Assembly (NCBI GenBank): GCA_934525595.1
Contig: CAKSZJ010000009.1
Location: forward strand, 1-64,000
Length of the DNA: 64,000 bases
From: an uncultured Chiayiivirga sp.
GTDB lineage: Bacteria; Pseudomonadota; Gammaproteobacteria; Xanthomonadales; Xanthomonadaceae
Reading direction: 5' to 3'
The translations under genes and the position numbers were made by a program. The first letter of the stretch is position 1, and each line of letters begins with the position of its first letter. Below are positions 36,216-44,146 of the stretch, piece after piece. The notes under the pieces are model-generated. The model was not told the DNA's origin. It saw only the letters and a list, made by a program, of their open reading frames with translations, and made no database searches.

Positions 36216-37469
36216 TCAGAGCACGCGTTTCAGCATGCTCCAGCCCGCAAGATAGACGCCCACGACGGTACCCAGGTTGGTCAGGAAGAAATTGACGAAC
36301 ACCCGCGACACGCGGTTGCGCCACCAGCCTCCCAGAGTGCCGACATCATCGCGCAGTTTGGCGAAGTCCGCGACCTTGGGCCGCCGCAGCGAGGCTTCGA
36401 CCCAGGCGCTGGCCATGCCGGATGAGAGCGCCGGGTGGAACGGGGTGAGCGGGGACACGGCGAAGGCGACCAGGACGCTGAGCGGGTGTCCGGCCGCAGC
36501 GATGCAGCCGATGGCGCCGCCGATTCCGGTCAGCAATATCCAGCGCAGGACGAACTCGCCGCCCACGTCGCTGCCCTGCATGAAGCCCCAGATGAAGCCG
36601 CCGACCAGGAACACGGTCAGCGCGGCGCCGAGCCAGGCGCCCCAGGGCTTCGGGCGCGGAACGTCCTTCAGCGCGGCGATCTCCAGCTCCGGCGCGGTTG
36701 CGTCATCGCGCAGGTAGCCCGACAGCCCGGCCAGGTGTCCCGCCCCCACGACCGCCAGGACGCGCGCGCCGGGCCTGGGCGCGAAGCGTGCCTCGTCGCG
36801 CAGGCTTGCGGCCATGTAGCGGTCGCGCTCGTCGATCAGGGCGCGGTAGAGCGTTTCGTCGCGCTGGGCGAATTCGTGGAAGCTGCTTTCCAGGATGTCG
36901 CCCTGCTTCAGGCGCTCGATCTCGGCCTCGTCCACCTCGTCGGAGGCGATGAGACTCACCGCCAGGCCGCTCATCAGCGTCATCTTGCGCCAGAAGCCGA
37001 CGGCGGCGTAGGTGCGGCGCAGGGTGAGGCCGATGTCGCGGTCGATGCACCAAAGCGGCAGTCCCTGTGCCTCCGCCGCCTCGATCGCCGCGCGCATCTC
37101 GGCACCTGGCTCCACTCCCAGCTGCTCGGCCAGTCGGCGCTGGTAGGAGGACAGCGCCAGATTGGCGGTCACCAGCCCGATCTTGCCCTGACGGATCACC
37201 TGGAAGATGTCCAGGCGCGAGAACGCATCCGGATCGGTGAGGGCGCGATGGCGCGCGTCGCACAGTTCCACCGCGACCGCGTCGAAGCGGCCCTGCGCCA
37301 GCAGTGCGCGCACCGCCTCCACGCTGGCGCGCGAAACGTGCGCGGTGCCCAGCAGGGTGTAGTGGATGCCGTCGCGTTCGACTTCGACGATGGGCTGGCC
37401 GGCGAGCGGGTCGCCGTTGGCGTCCGCGCCATCCGCTTCGGCGTGCGTGGGGCGGGAAATGTCATTCAT
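36216..37469 (-). CDS. TraB/PrgY family membrane protein
   Basis: This 417-residue protein has the TraB/PrgY domain in residues 25-285, with the N-terminal motif LLGTAHVSRASVE and a second GxGH motif in VVGAGHLAGL. About four membrane helices fill the C-terminal third (GAWLGAALTVFLVGGFIWG onward). Relatives include the enterococcal pheromone shutdown protein PrgY and ChaN/Tiki-type peptidases. The bacterial function is unknown; a metal-dependent peptidase has been suggested for the fold. It starts 10 bp after the aguB stop on the same strand. Confidence 0.85.
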   Translation of the reverse strand: MNDISRPTHAEADGADANGDPLAGQPIVEVERDGIHYTLLGTAHVSRASVEAVRALLAQGRFDAVAVELCDARHRALTDPDAFSRLDIFQVIRQGKIGLVTANLALSSYQRRLAEQLGVEPGAEMRAAIEAAEAQGLPLWCIDRDIGLTLRRTYAAVGFWRKMTLMSGLAVSLIASDEVDEAEIERLKQGDILESSFHEFAQRDETLYRALIDERDRYMAASLRDEARFAPRPGARVLAVVGAGHLAGLSGYLRDDATAPELEIAALKDVPRPKPWGAWLGAALTVFLVGGFIWGFMQGSDVGGEFVLRWILLTGIGGAIGCIAAAGHPLSVLVAFAVSPLTPFHPALSSGMASAWVEASLRRPKVADFAKLRDDVGTLGGWWRNRVSRVFVNFFLTNLGTVVGVYLAGWSMLKRVL

Positions 37470-37479
37470 CGGCGAGCCT

Positions 37480-38367
37480 TCAGTCGCGGTAGCGGCGCAG
37501 CAGGTCGCCGTAGGCGTCGATGCGGCGATCGCGCAGGAAGGGCCACCATCGGCGCACGTTCTCACTGCGCGCAAGGTCCACGTCGCAGACCAGCAGCGCG
37601 GCTTCGGTGCCGGCCTGGGCGAGGAACTCGCCCTGTGGTCCGAGGACATGGCTGTGGCCCCAGAAGTCGATGCCCGAGGCGCCCAGCGGGGACGGCTCGT
37701 GGCCGACCCGGTTGCAGCTGAGCACCGGCAGGCCGTTGGCCACCGCGTGGCCACGGTGGCTGAGGATCCAGGCGTCGCGCTGGCGGTCCTTCTCGGCCTG
37801 CTCGTCGTCCGGATCCCAGCCGATCGCGGTGGGATAGAGCAGCAGCTCCGCGCCGGCGAGCGCCATCAGGCGCGCCGCTTCCGGATACCACTGGTCCCAG
37901 CACACCAGCACGCCGAGGCGGCCGACGCTGGTGTCGATGGGTTCGAAGCCGAGGTCGCCCGGAGTGAAGTAGAACTTCTCGTAGAAGCCCGGATCGTCGG
38001 GGATGTGCATCTTGCGGTAGCGCCCGGCGAGGCGGCCGTCGGCCTCCAGCACCACCGCGGTGTTGTGGTAGAGCCCGGGCGCGCGGCGCTCGAACAGCGA
38101 GGCCACGATCACCACGCCGTGACGCTTCGCCAGGGCGCCCAGGCGCTCGGTGCTGGGGCCGGGGATCGGTTCGGCGAGGTCGAACTCGGCAACCGATTCG
38201 TGCTGGCAGAAATACGGCCCGTTGTGCAGCTCCTGGAGCAGCACCAGGCGCGCGCCGGCGGCGCTGGCTTCGGCGACGCGGGCTTCGATCAGGTCGAGGT
38301 TGGCCGTGGCGTTGCCCTGGTTGCGTTCCTGCAGCAGGGCCACGCGCAGCGTGCGGGGATCAGGCAT
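37480..38367 (-). CDS. aguB: N-carbamoylputrescine amidase
   Basis: This 295-residue carbon-nitrogen hydrolase (nitrilase superfamily) has the triad E46 (LLQELHNGPYF), K119 (YRKMHIPDD) and C156 (VLVCWDQWYPE). It hydrolyses N-carbamoylputrescine to putrescine, CO2 and ammonia. The short segment EKFYFTPGD is typical of this subfamily. It overlaps aguA by 8 bp, and together the two genes complete the agmatine route to putrescine. Confidence 0.95.
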   Translation of the reverse strand: MPDPRTLRVALLQERNQGNATANLDLIEARVAEASAAGARLVLLQELHNGPYFCQHESVAEFDLAEPIPGPSTERLGALAKRHGVVIVASLFERRAPGLYHNTAVVLEADGRLAGRYRKMHIPDDPGFYEKFYFTPGDLGFEPIDTSVGRLGVLVCWDQWYPEAARLMALAGAELLLYPTAIGWDPDDEQAEKDRQRDAWILSHRGHAVANGLPVLSCNRVGHEPSPLGASGIDFWGHSHVLGPQGEFLAQAGTEAALLVCDVDLARSENVRRWWPFLRDRRIDAYGDLLRRYRD

Positions 38368-39397
38368 CGGACAAGGCTCCTTGCGGGATCTGCATGGTGA
38401 GGCAGTGCAGGCTGCCGTTCTGCCAGATCAGCGCGCGGCAGGGCACGGGGATGATCCGGCGGTCGGGAAAGGCATCGGCCAGCACCGCCGCGGCGGTGAC
38501 ATCGGCCGGATCGTCGTAGGCGGGCACCAGCACGGCACCGTTGATGACGAGGAAGTTGGCGTAGGACGCGGCCAGTCGACGCCCCGCATCCAGCACCGGG
38601 CGCGGCCAAGGCAGTGGGAAGAGGCGATAGGGGAGCCCGTCGACGGTGCGCAGCTCGGCCAGTTCGGCGGCCATGGCGGCCAGCTCGGCGTGGTGCGCGT
38701 CGGCGCGGTCATCGCAGGCCTGGAAGACGATGGCGTCATCGGGGGCCAGCCGCGCCAGCGTGTCGATGTGGGCGTCGGTGTCGTCGCCTTCCAGATACCC
38801 GTGCTCCAGCCACAGCACGCGCTGCTGGCGCAGTTCGGTGCGCAGCACTTCGCTCACCTGCACGCGGGTCAGCCGCGGGTGGCGTTTGGACAGGCAGCGC
38901 CAGGTGCTCAAGAGCGTGCCGCGGCCGTCGGTCTCGATGGCGCCACCCTCCAGCGCAAAGTCGATCCGTTCGATCCGCGCCGCATCCAGTACACCGCGCG
39001 CCGCCAGCCCCGCGATCAGAGCGTCATCGCGGCTGGCCCCGAACTTTCCGCCCCAACCGGTGAAGCGGAAATCGAGGAAACGCGGCGCGCCGGCCGCATC
39101 GCGCAGGGTGATCGGACCTGAATCGCGCAGCCAGGTGTCGTCGTACTCGATCTCGATGAACCGCACGCGCTCCAGCGGCACGCGGGCGGCGGCGAGCAGG
39201 CCGCGCGCGCGCTGCTCCACGCCGCCGTCGGCTGCGCACAGCAGCACCGGCTGGAAGCGGGTGATGGCGTGGATCAGCGCGGTGAAGGTGGCTTCCACCG
39301 ACTCCAGACGGTCGGCCCAGTCTGTTCCTGCGTGCGGCCACGCCAGCAGCACGGCCTCCTGCGGCTCCCATTCAGCGGGAAAACGCCACTCGGGCAT
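38360..39397 (-). CDS. aguA: Agmatine deiminase
   Basis: The protein (345 residues) is a guanidino-group-modifying enzyme of the AguA family that converts agmatine to N-carbamoylputrescine. The N-terminal MPEWRFPAEWEPQEA, the substrate-binding YDDTWLRDSGPI, the active-site His region EHGYLEGDDTDAHID and catalytic C332 in SLHCLTMQIP are all present. The start at 39397 was chosen because similarity begins at MPEW. The gene directly upstream ends at a terminator hairpin, so aguA probably has its own promoter. Confidence 0.95.
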   Translation of the reverse strand: MPEWRFPAEWEPQEAVLLAWPHAGTDWADRLESVEATFTALIHAITRFQPVLLCAADGGVEQRARGLLAAARVPLERVRFIEIEYDDTWLRDSGPITLRDAAGAPRFLDFRFTGWGGKFGASRDDALIAGLAARGVLDAARIERIDFALEGGAIETDGRGTLLSTWRCLSKRHPRLTRVQVSEVLRTELRQQRVLWLEHGYLEGDDTDAHIDTLARLAPDDAIVFQACDDRADAHHAELAAMAAELAELRTVDGLPYRLFPLPWPRPVLDAGRRLAASYANFLVINGAVLVPAYDDPADVTAAAVLADAFPDRRIIPVPCRALIWQNGSLHCLTMQIPQGALSDA

Positions 39398-39409
39398 GGA
39401 ATGCTCCTT

Positions 39410-39446
39410 GCAAAACGACGAGGCCACGGGCGCGATGCCCGTGGCC
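39410..39446 (-). terminator. Terminator upstream of aguA
   Basis: A perfect 10-bp stem (GGCCACGGGC/GCCCGTGGCC, 5-base loop) is followed on the minus strand by TCGTCGTTTT. It lies 63 bp after the stop of the secreted BamE-like protein and just before the aguA start. Confidence 0.65.
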
Positions 39447-39508
39447 TTCAGGTGGGTGTTCATCAGGCCCGCGCCACGGCGTGGCGCCAACGGGCAATGA
39501 TAGCGGAC

Positions 39509-39856
39509 TTATTCGACCGGCTTGGGGCCGATCTCGCCGGGTGCGGCCTGGCGCAGCACCACGTCGATGACGTGCGAGTTCTCGAAGTAGACGGTGAACT
39601 GCGGGTAGACCCAGCGGTGGATCACCGGCCACTGCGGCTGCTGTCCGCCGCGCGGTTCGAGCTTCTGGTCGGGGGCGCCGAACTGTGCTTCGACCTTGCT
39701 CATGCTGGTGCCGCGAACCGGCCCGTGCGCTGTCTTGCCGGCGGCGGCGCGATCAATCAGCAGGGTGTCGGCGCGCGGCTGCTCTGCGGCCGCGGAGCCG
39801 AATGGCAGCACGAGGGCGAGGGTGAGGGCGGAGGAAAGCAGGAACGAACGGCTCAT
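39509..39856 (-). CDS. Small secreted protein, BamE/SmpA-like
   Basis: This 115-residue protein has a signal peptide (about 1-24, cleavage after AAA). Its mature part looks like the SmpA/OmlA (BamE) fold: SMSKVEAQFGAPDQ, then a VIHRWVYPQFTVYFE strand pair. It lacks a lipobox Cys, so it is probably soluble in the periplasm. Function unknown. The ATG at 39856 was chosen because the signal sequence starts there; an upstream ATG at 39895 is possible. Confidence 0.65.
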   Translation of the reverse strand: MSRSFLLSSALTLALVLPFGSAAAEQPRADTLLIDRAAAGKTAHGPVRGTSMSKVEAQFGAPDQKLEPRGGQQPQWPVIHRWVYPQFTVYFENSHVIDVVLRQAAPGEIGPKPVE

Positions 39857-39930
39857 GGGCGGCTCCGGAACGCGGCGATACACAATGTTTGACATTATGT
39901 CGCAACTTTACAGGCGCGTGCGCGTTTTGC

Positions 39931-39966
39931 ACGGAAAACGAAAAGGGCCGCAAACTGCGGCCCTTT
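39931..39966 (-). terminator. Intrinsic terminator after rpmJ
   Basis: The stem GGGCCGC/GCGGCCC with a 5-base loop (extended by A-T pairs) is followed on the minus strand by TTTTCGTTTTCC. It ends 34 bp after the rpmJ stop. Confidence 0.85.
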
Positions 39967-39999
39967 CGATGCGCGATCCGGGAATCCGGATCGTCCGCT

Positions 40000-40125
40000 T
40001 CAGCGCTGGCGCGCCTTGAAACGCGGATTGCTCTTGCAGATCACGAAGACCTTGCCGCGGCGGCGGACGACCTTGCAGTCACGGTGCCGGGACTTGGCCG
40101 ACTTCAGCGAAGACAGCACTTTCAT
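40000..40125 (-). CDS. rpmJ: Ribosomal protein L36 (41-residue type)
   Basis: The 41-residue product is a bL36 protein. It starts [17 protein letters not shown], continues [15 protein letters not shown] and ends FKARQR. It is the longer B-type form with fewer zinc-binding Cys than the classical 38-residue form: only two Cys (positions 17 and about 31) are seen, so it is the C-minus paralogue of the YkgO kind. A separate zinc-binding rpmJ usually lies in the spc operon. The gene is monocistronic, with its own terminator. Confidence 0.92.
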   Translation of the reverse strand: MKVLSSLKSAKSRHRDCKVVRRRGKVFVICKSNPRFKARQR

Positions 40126-40229
40126 GACGGAAACCCTCTGGACAGGCAACAAAGACGCGGAATCATAGCCGGAAGCGACGCAAACCGCAATGGGCTAGAC
40201 TCCTGCGCTTTGCCAACGCGAGGCCCGGC

Positions 40230-40682
40230 ATGACGCTCTACCTCTGGACCAAGGTTCTGCACCTGGTGTTCCTGATCTCCTTCATGGCGGTGGTGTTCTA
40301 CCTGCCGCGCATCCTGGTGAACCTGGGCGAGGCCGGGAACCTGGCGCCGGTGCGCGAAAGGCTGGCACTGATGGGGCTGCGTCTTTACCGCTTCGGCCAC
40401 ATCATGTTCGGGCTGGCCTTCCTGTTCGGTCTGGTGCTGTGGCTGGGGTACCGCGTGCTGCCGGATTTTCCCACGAGGGTCGCGATGGGCAGCGGCTGGA
40501 TGCACGCCAAGCTCGCGCTGGTGATCGCGCTGTTCGTCTACCACGTCGTGATGGGGCGACGCGTCAAGCGCATCGCGGCCGGCGGCCCGCTGCCCAATCC
40601 CGGCGCGATGCGGGTGCTCAACGAGCTGCCGCTCCCGGCGCTGGTGGCGATCCTCTGGCTGGTGCTGTTCAAGCCGTTCTGA
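40230..40682 (+). CDS. HemJ/CopD-like membrane protein
   Basis: The protein has 150 residues and four or five membrane helices. The conserved His H11 in KVLHLVF and Lys K94 in GWMHAKLALV match positions essential in HemJ, the haem-binding protoporphyrinogen oxidase of many bacteria. The arrangement fits the HemJ (UPF0093)/CopD superfamily; HemJ itself is a little shorter on average. It is divergent from rpmJ with 104 bp between the genes. No haem-synthesis gene lies nearby, so the assignment rests on the motif positions alone. Confidence 0.68.
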   Translation: MTLYLWTKVLHLVFLISFMAVVFYLPRILVNLGEAGNLAPVRERLALMGLRLYRFGHIMFGLAFLFGLVLWLGYRVLPDFPTRVAMGSGWMHAKLALVIALFVYHVVMGRRVKRIAAGGPLPNPGAMRVLNELPLPALVAILWLVLFKPF

Positions 40683-40694
40683 GCTGCCCGGCGC

Positions 40695-41603
40695 TCAGGG
40701 CGCCAGTCGCACCGGCACCGGCACGTTGCACAGTTCGATCCGCCCGACCGGATCCACGAACCATTCCTCGCGGCGTTCGCGCCGCGCCTGCACGAGCCTC
40801 GTGAAGGCCGGTGTGTCGGTGCGGAACACCTCGATCGGCATGCGCTCGCTTTCCGGCAGCTCGGATGCGAGCCGGATCGAACGAATCGGTACCTGTTTCG
40901 CGGCGTCCTGGAAAAAACCCATCGGCGCCGGGCCGCGCGGCAGCGCGGACAGGAGTTCGATGCCCCAGAGCACGCGCCCGACCGAGGTGATGTTGCGATC
41001 CAGGTGGCGCGGCGCGTGGCCGATCACCGCATAAAGCTCGGCGCCGGTGCTGCTGTCGGCGGCATTGTCGCGGCCTGCGCCGAGCAGGCCGTAACAGTGC
41101 GCCATCCACGCCTTGCCGCGCGCCGGGTCGCGCGCTGCGGGGAAGCCGTCGACGAAGCCCACCTGCGGCGCATAGGCATCGCGAGTGTCGATGGGCTGGA
41201 AGGTCAGGCCGTCCGCATCGCGTTCGAATTCGGCGGGCAGGGCGGATTCCGCATCTCCCGAGGGCTTGCGGCGCTGCGCGTCTTCACCGTGGGGATCGCC
41301 CCACTGCGTCACGTAGTTGTCCTGTACCCGCACGATTGCCAATCCGTCCCAGTAGTGGGCGCGCGCCAGGGTGCGGATGTTGGCCACGTGCTCGGGGGCG
41401 AACTGCGGCGCCAGCTCGATCACGACCCGGCCGCCGGGGATGTCCATGTAGAGGGTGTTGTCAGGGTCGGGGCGGCGCCAGTCCGATGCGCTGGACGCGG
41501 CGAGCACCTCGGCCATGGTCGGCGGTGGTGCGGGCTGGGCGGATATCCCAACGCACGGCAGGGTGCAGGAAAGGAGCAGGGCAGCGAGGCGCGCGAGGGA
41601 CAT
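40695..41603 (-). CDS. Cyclophilin-type peptidyl-prolyl isomerase, secreted
   Basis: This 302-residue protein has a signal peptide (about 1-22), followed by a cyclophilin domain with [17 protein letters not shown], then [13 protein letters not shown] and [18 protein letters not shown]. It is larger than the classical cyclophilins (about 165-190 residues) because of an insertion before [13 protein letters not shown] and a C-terminal extension of about 80 residues. Such proteins are periplasmic or outer-membrane-associated foldases. Starts at 41615 and 41630 are also open. Confidence 0.85.
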   Translation of the reverse strand: MSLARLAALLLSCTLPCVGISAQPAPPPTMAEVLAASSASDWRRPDPDNTLYMDIPGGRVVIELAPQFAPEHVANIRTLARAHYWDGLAIVRVQDNYVTQWGDPHGEDAQRRKPSGDAESALPAEFERDADGLTFQPIDTRDAYAPQVGFVDGFPAARDPARGKAWMAHCYGLLGAGRDNAADSSTGAELYAVIGHAPRHLDRNITSVGRVLWGIELLSALPRGPAPMGFFQDAAKQVPIRSIRLASELPESERMPIEVFRTDTPAFTRLVQARRERREEWFVDPVGRIELCNVPVPVRLAP

Positions 41604-41711
41604 GGCCGGTTCCATGGGAGGTCGCCGCACAACCTAGCCCGGGACGCCGCCCCGGCGCCAGCCTTCAGGCCGTCTCGTACTGCCCCGGGCAATGGCCTTC
41701 GCGGCCGACTA

Positions 41712-41740
41712 TTGCAGTGTGCGATACATCTTCCTATAAT
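41712..41740 (+). promoter_or_regulatory. Sigma-70 promoter of the tRNA-fMet/rimP-nusA-infB operon
   Basis: TTGCAG (41712-41717) and a consensus TATAAT (41735-41740) are separated by 17 bp and followed by the GCGTGACTC discriminator region. Transcription should start near 41747, six bases before the tRNA. The GC-rich discriminator fits a stringently controlled stable-RNA promoter. Confidence 0.9.
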
Positions 41741-41752
41741 GCGTGACTCTGC

Positions 41753-41829
41753 TGCGGGGTGGAGCAGTCTGGCAGCTCGTCGGGCTCATAACCCGAAGGT
41801 CGCAGGTTCAAATCCTGCCCCCGCTACCA
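41753..41829 (+). tRNA. Initiator tRNA-fMet (CAU), 77 nt with encoded CCA
   Basis: Cloverleaf: the anticodon stem CGGG-CTCATAA-CCCG has anticodon CAU and three consecutive G-C pairs, the hallmark of initiator tRNA. The acceptor pairs G2-G7 with C66-C71, and position 1 faces position 72 as U-U, so the 1:72 pair is unpaired as required for formylation, although E. coli has C-A. The T arm is GCAGG-TTCAAAT-CCTGC, and the CCA end is in the DNA. The gene corresponds to metY, which heads the nusA-infB operon in E. coli. Confidence 0.95.
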
Positions 41830-41840
41830 GTTCGGTGATG

Positions 41841-41868
41841 AGAGGGCCTCTTCGGAGGCTCTTTCATT
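41841..41868 (+). terminator. First leader terminator after tRNA-fMet
   Basis: The stem AGAGGGCCTC/GAGGCTCTTT closes on a TTCG tetraloop (41851-41854) and is followed by CATTTG. Some pairs are G-T. It lies 12 bp after the tRNA and is probably a partial terminator or processing hairpin. Confidence 0.6.
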
Positions 41869-41944
41869 TGCTGAACCGAGGACGGTCCGCAGGCGGGCCT
41901 TCCTGGAGGCCTGGCCAGGTCTCCGTGAAACCGGACTGGACTGC

Positions 41945-41970
41945 AAGGGGCCTCGTGCCCCTTTTCTTTT
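41945..41970 (+). terminator. Second leader terminator before rimP
   Basis: The perfect stem AAGGGGC/GCCCCTT (loop CTCGT) is followed by TTCTTTT. It lies 30 bp before the rimP start, so transcripts of the downstream genes must read through it. Confidence 0.85.
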
Positions 41971-41999
41971 GCTTTGAACAAGGTGTTGCCCGTTCCTAC

Positions 42000-42521
42000 A
42001 TGACCTCGATCGAACACGACATCGAAGTGCTGCTGTCCCCGGTCGTTGCCGCGCTCGGGCTTGAGCTGCTTGGCGTGGAGTTCATCCCGGGCAGCGGCAA
42101 TGCGGTGCTGCGGTTGTACATCGACGAGCCGGAGCGCGGCGTGACCCTGGAGGACTGCGAGGCGGTCAGCCGCGAGGTCAGCGCGGTGCTGGATGTGAAC
42201 GATCCGATCGAAACGCACTACACCCTGGAAGTTTCATCGCCGGGGCTTGATCGGCCGCTGTTCAAGCCCGCGCACTATGCGCGCTTCATCGGCCAGGTGG
42301 CCAAGCTGACGCTGGAGTTCCCGCAGGACGGGCGTCGCCGCTTCCAGGGCCCGATCCTTGCGGTCGAAGGCGACAGCATCACCATCGAGCAGGACGGGCA
42401 ACCCGTGGCGCTGACCTGCGCGGCGATCCAGAAGGCCCGGCTGGTCCCGGTTTTCGAGACACCCGCCAAGCCCGGGCGCGCGCCTCAGGGCGGTACCCGG
42501 AAGAAGCAACGCGATTCGTGA
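42000..42521 (+). CDS. rimP: Ribosome maturation factor RimP
   Basis: The protein has 173 residues: the N-terminal RimP domain (about 1-80, with the segment LLGVEFIPGSGNAVLRLYID) and a C-terminal SH3-like domain (about 90-155). RimP is needed for 30S subunit assembly. The basic tail (GTRKKQRDS) is typical. It is the first protein gene after the leader, followed by nusA after 60 bp. An in-frame extension back through the tRNA exists but is not coding. Confidence 0.93.
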   Translation: MTSIEHDIEVLLSPVVAALGLELLGVEFIPGSGNAVLRLYIDEPERGVTLEDCEAVSREVSAVLDVNDPIETHYTLEVSSPGLDRPLFKPAHYARFIGQVAKLTLEFPQDGRRRFQGPILAVEGDSITIEQDGQPVALTCAAIQKARLVPVFETPAKPGRAPQGGTRKKQRDS

Positions 42522-42581
42522 GGATCGCCTGATTTTCATCAACTCGACAGGATCGTCCCCGGTCCGACGGAGCGATAACAG

Positions 42582-44069
42582 ATGAGCAAGGAACTGTTGA
42601 ACGTCGTTGAAGCCGTTGCCCATGAAAAGGGCGTGGCGCGACAGGTCATCGTCGAGGCGATGGAGGCGGCGCTCGCGTCCGCCGCCAAGAAGCGCTATCC
42701 GGACGAGGACGTGGCGATGCGCGTGAAGATCGATCCGCGCAGCGGCGAATACGAAACGTTCCGCCGCTGGGAGATCGTGGCCGACGACGTGGTGATGGAA
42801 TCGCCGCAGCGCCAGCTTCGCCTGATGGATGCGATCGATGTCCGCCCCGACGCACAGGTCGGCGAGTTCATCGAGGAACAGGTCGAGAACGCCGAATTCG
42901 GGCGCATCGCGGCGCAGGCGGCCAAGCAGGTCATCGTGCAGCGCGTGCGTGAAGCCGAGCGCGCGCAGGTGGTCGAGGCCTATGCCGATCGCGTCGGTGA
43001 ATTGCTGACCGGCGTGGTCAAGCGGGTCGAACGCGGCAGCGTCTACATCGATCTGGGCGGCAACGCCGAAGCCTACATCTCCCGCGACAAGGCGATCCCG
43101 CGCGACACCATGCGCGCCGGCGACCGGGTGCGCGGCTATCTTGCCGAGGTGCGCGCCGAGTCGCGTGGCCCGCAGATCTTCATGTCGCGCACCGCGCCCG
43201 AGTTCATGATGGAGCTGTTCAAGCTCGAAGTGCCCGAGGTGGGCCAGGGCCTGGTGGAAATCAAGGCTGCCGCGCGTGATCCGGGCGATCGCGCCAAGAT
43301 CGCCGTGCTCGCCCACGACACCCGCACCGATCCGATCGGCGCGTGCATCGGCATGCGCGGTTCGCGCGTGCAGGCCGTCTCCAACGAGCTCAACGGCGAG
43401 CGCATCGACATCGTGCTGTGGTCCGACAATCCCGCACAGTTCGTCATCAACGCGATGGCGCCCGCCGAAGTGCAGTCGATCATCGTGGACGAGGACAAGC
43501 ACTCGATGGACATCGCCGTGGCGGAGGACAAGCTCGCCCAGGCCATCGGTCGCGGTGGCCAGAACGTGCGTCTGGCCAGCAAGCTCACCGGCTGGCAGCT
43601 CAACGTGATGACCCAGGATCAGGTCACCGCAAAGAGCGAGGCCGAGCAGAATGTCGCGCGCCAGGCCTTCATCGAGCGCCTCGAAGTGGACCAGGAGATC
43701 GCCGGCATCCTCGTGACCGAGGGATTCTCTTCGGTGGAGGAAGTGGCCTACGTGCCGGCCGCCGAACTGCTGGCGATCGAAGGCTTCGACGAGGATATCG
43801 TCGAGGAGCTGCGCGCCCGTGCGCGCGACGCGCTGCTCAACGAGGCGCTGGCCGTCGAGGAAGGGCTGGACGAGAGCCAGCCGGCGGATGACCTGCTGGC
43901 GCTCGACGGGATGAGCGATGCGCTCGCCTACGAACTCGCCAGGCGCGGCATCCTCACCCGCGATGATCTGGCCGACATGGCCGTGGACGAGATCCTCGAC
44001 GTCGAAGGACTCGATGCCGACAGTGCCGCCGCGCTCATCATGGAGGCGCGCAAGCACTGGTTTGAATGA
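42582..44069 (+). CDS. nusA: Transcription termination/antitermination factor NusA
   Basis: This 495-residue NusA has an N-terminal RNA polymerase-binding domain (1-125), an S1 domain (about 133-200), two KH domains (about 200-345, with IGMRGSRVQAV and AIGRGGQNVRLA), and two acidic C-terminal repeats built on helix-hairpin-helix motifs (about 365-490), as in gammaproteobacterial NusA. It controls pausing, termination and rRNA antitermination. The terminator pair in the operon leader suggests autogenous control, as known for the E. coli metY-nusA operon. Confidence 0.97.
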   Translation: MSKELLNVVEAVAHEKGVARQVIVEAMEAALASAAKKRYPDEDVAMRVKIDPRSGEYETFRRWEIVADDVVMESPQRQLRLMDAIDVRPDAQVGEFIEEQVENAEFGRIAAQAAKQVIVQRVREAERAQVVEAYADRVGELLTGVVKRVERGSVYIDLGGNAEAYISRDKAIPRDTMRAGDRVRGYLAEVRAESRGPQIFMSRTAPEFMMELFKLEVPEVGQGLVEIKAAARDPGDRAKIAVLAHDTRTDPIGACIGMRGSRVQAVSNELNGERIDIVLWSDNPAQFVINAMAPAEVQSIIVDEDKHSMDIAVAEDKLAQAIGRGGQNVRLASKLTGWQLNVMTQDQVTAKSEAEQNVARQAFIERLEVDQEIAGILVTEGFSSVEEVAYVPAAELLAIEGFDEDIVEELRARARDALLNEALAVEEGLDESQPADDLLALDGMSDALAYELARRGILTRDDLADMAVDEILDVEGLDADSAAALIMEARKHWFE

Positions 44070-44146
44070 CTGGGGGGCACCGTGCCAACCCACGATAATC
44101 ACGAATCCGCCCGCGTTTCGGGTGGGTCAAAGAGATAGGAAGCCGC

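Noticed and set aside
36435..37721. A 428-codon plus-strand open frame opposite the TraB-family and aguB genes
   Set aside because: Shadow frame. TraB and AguB motifs are clear on the minus strand.
42234..44102. A 622-codon minus-strand open frame opposite nusA
   Set aside because: Shadow of nusA with repetitive HHLG/DFG-like composition and no ribosome site or family similarity.
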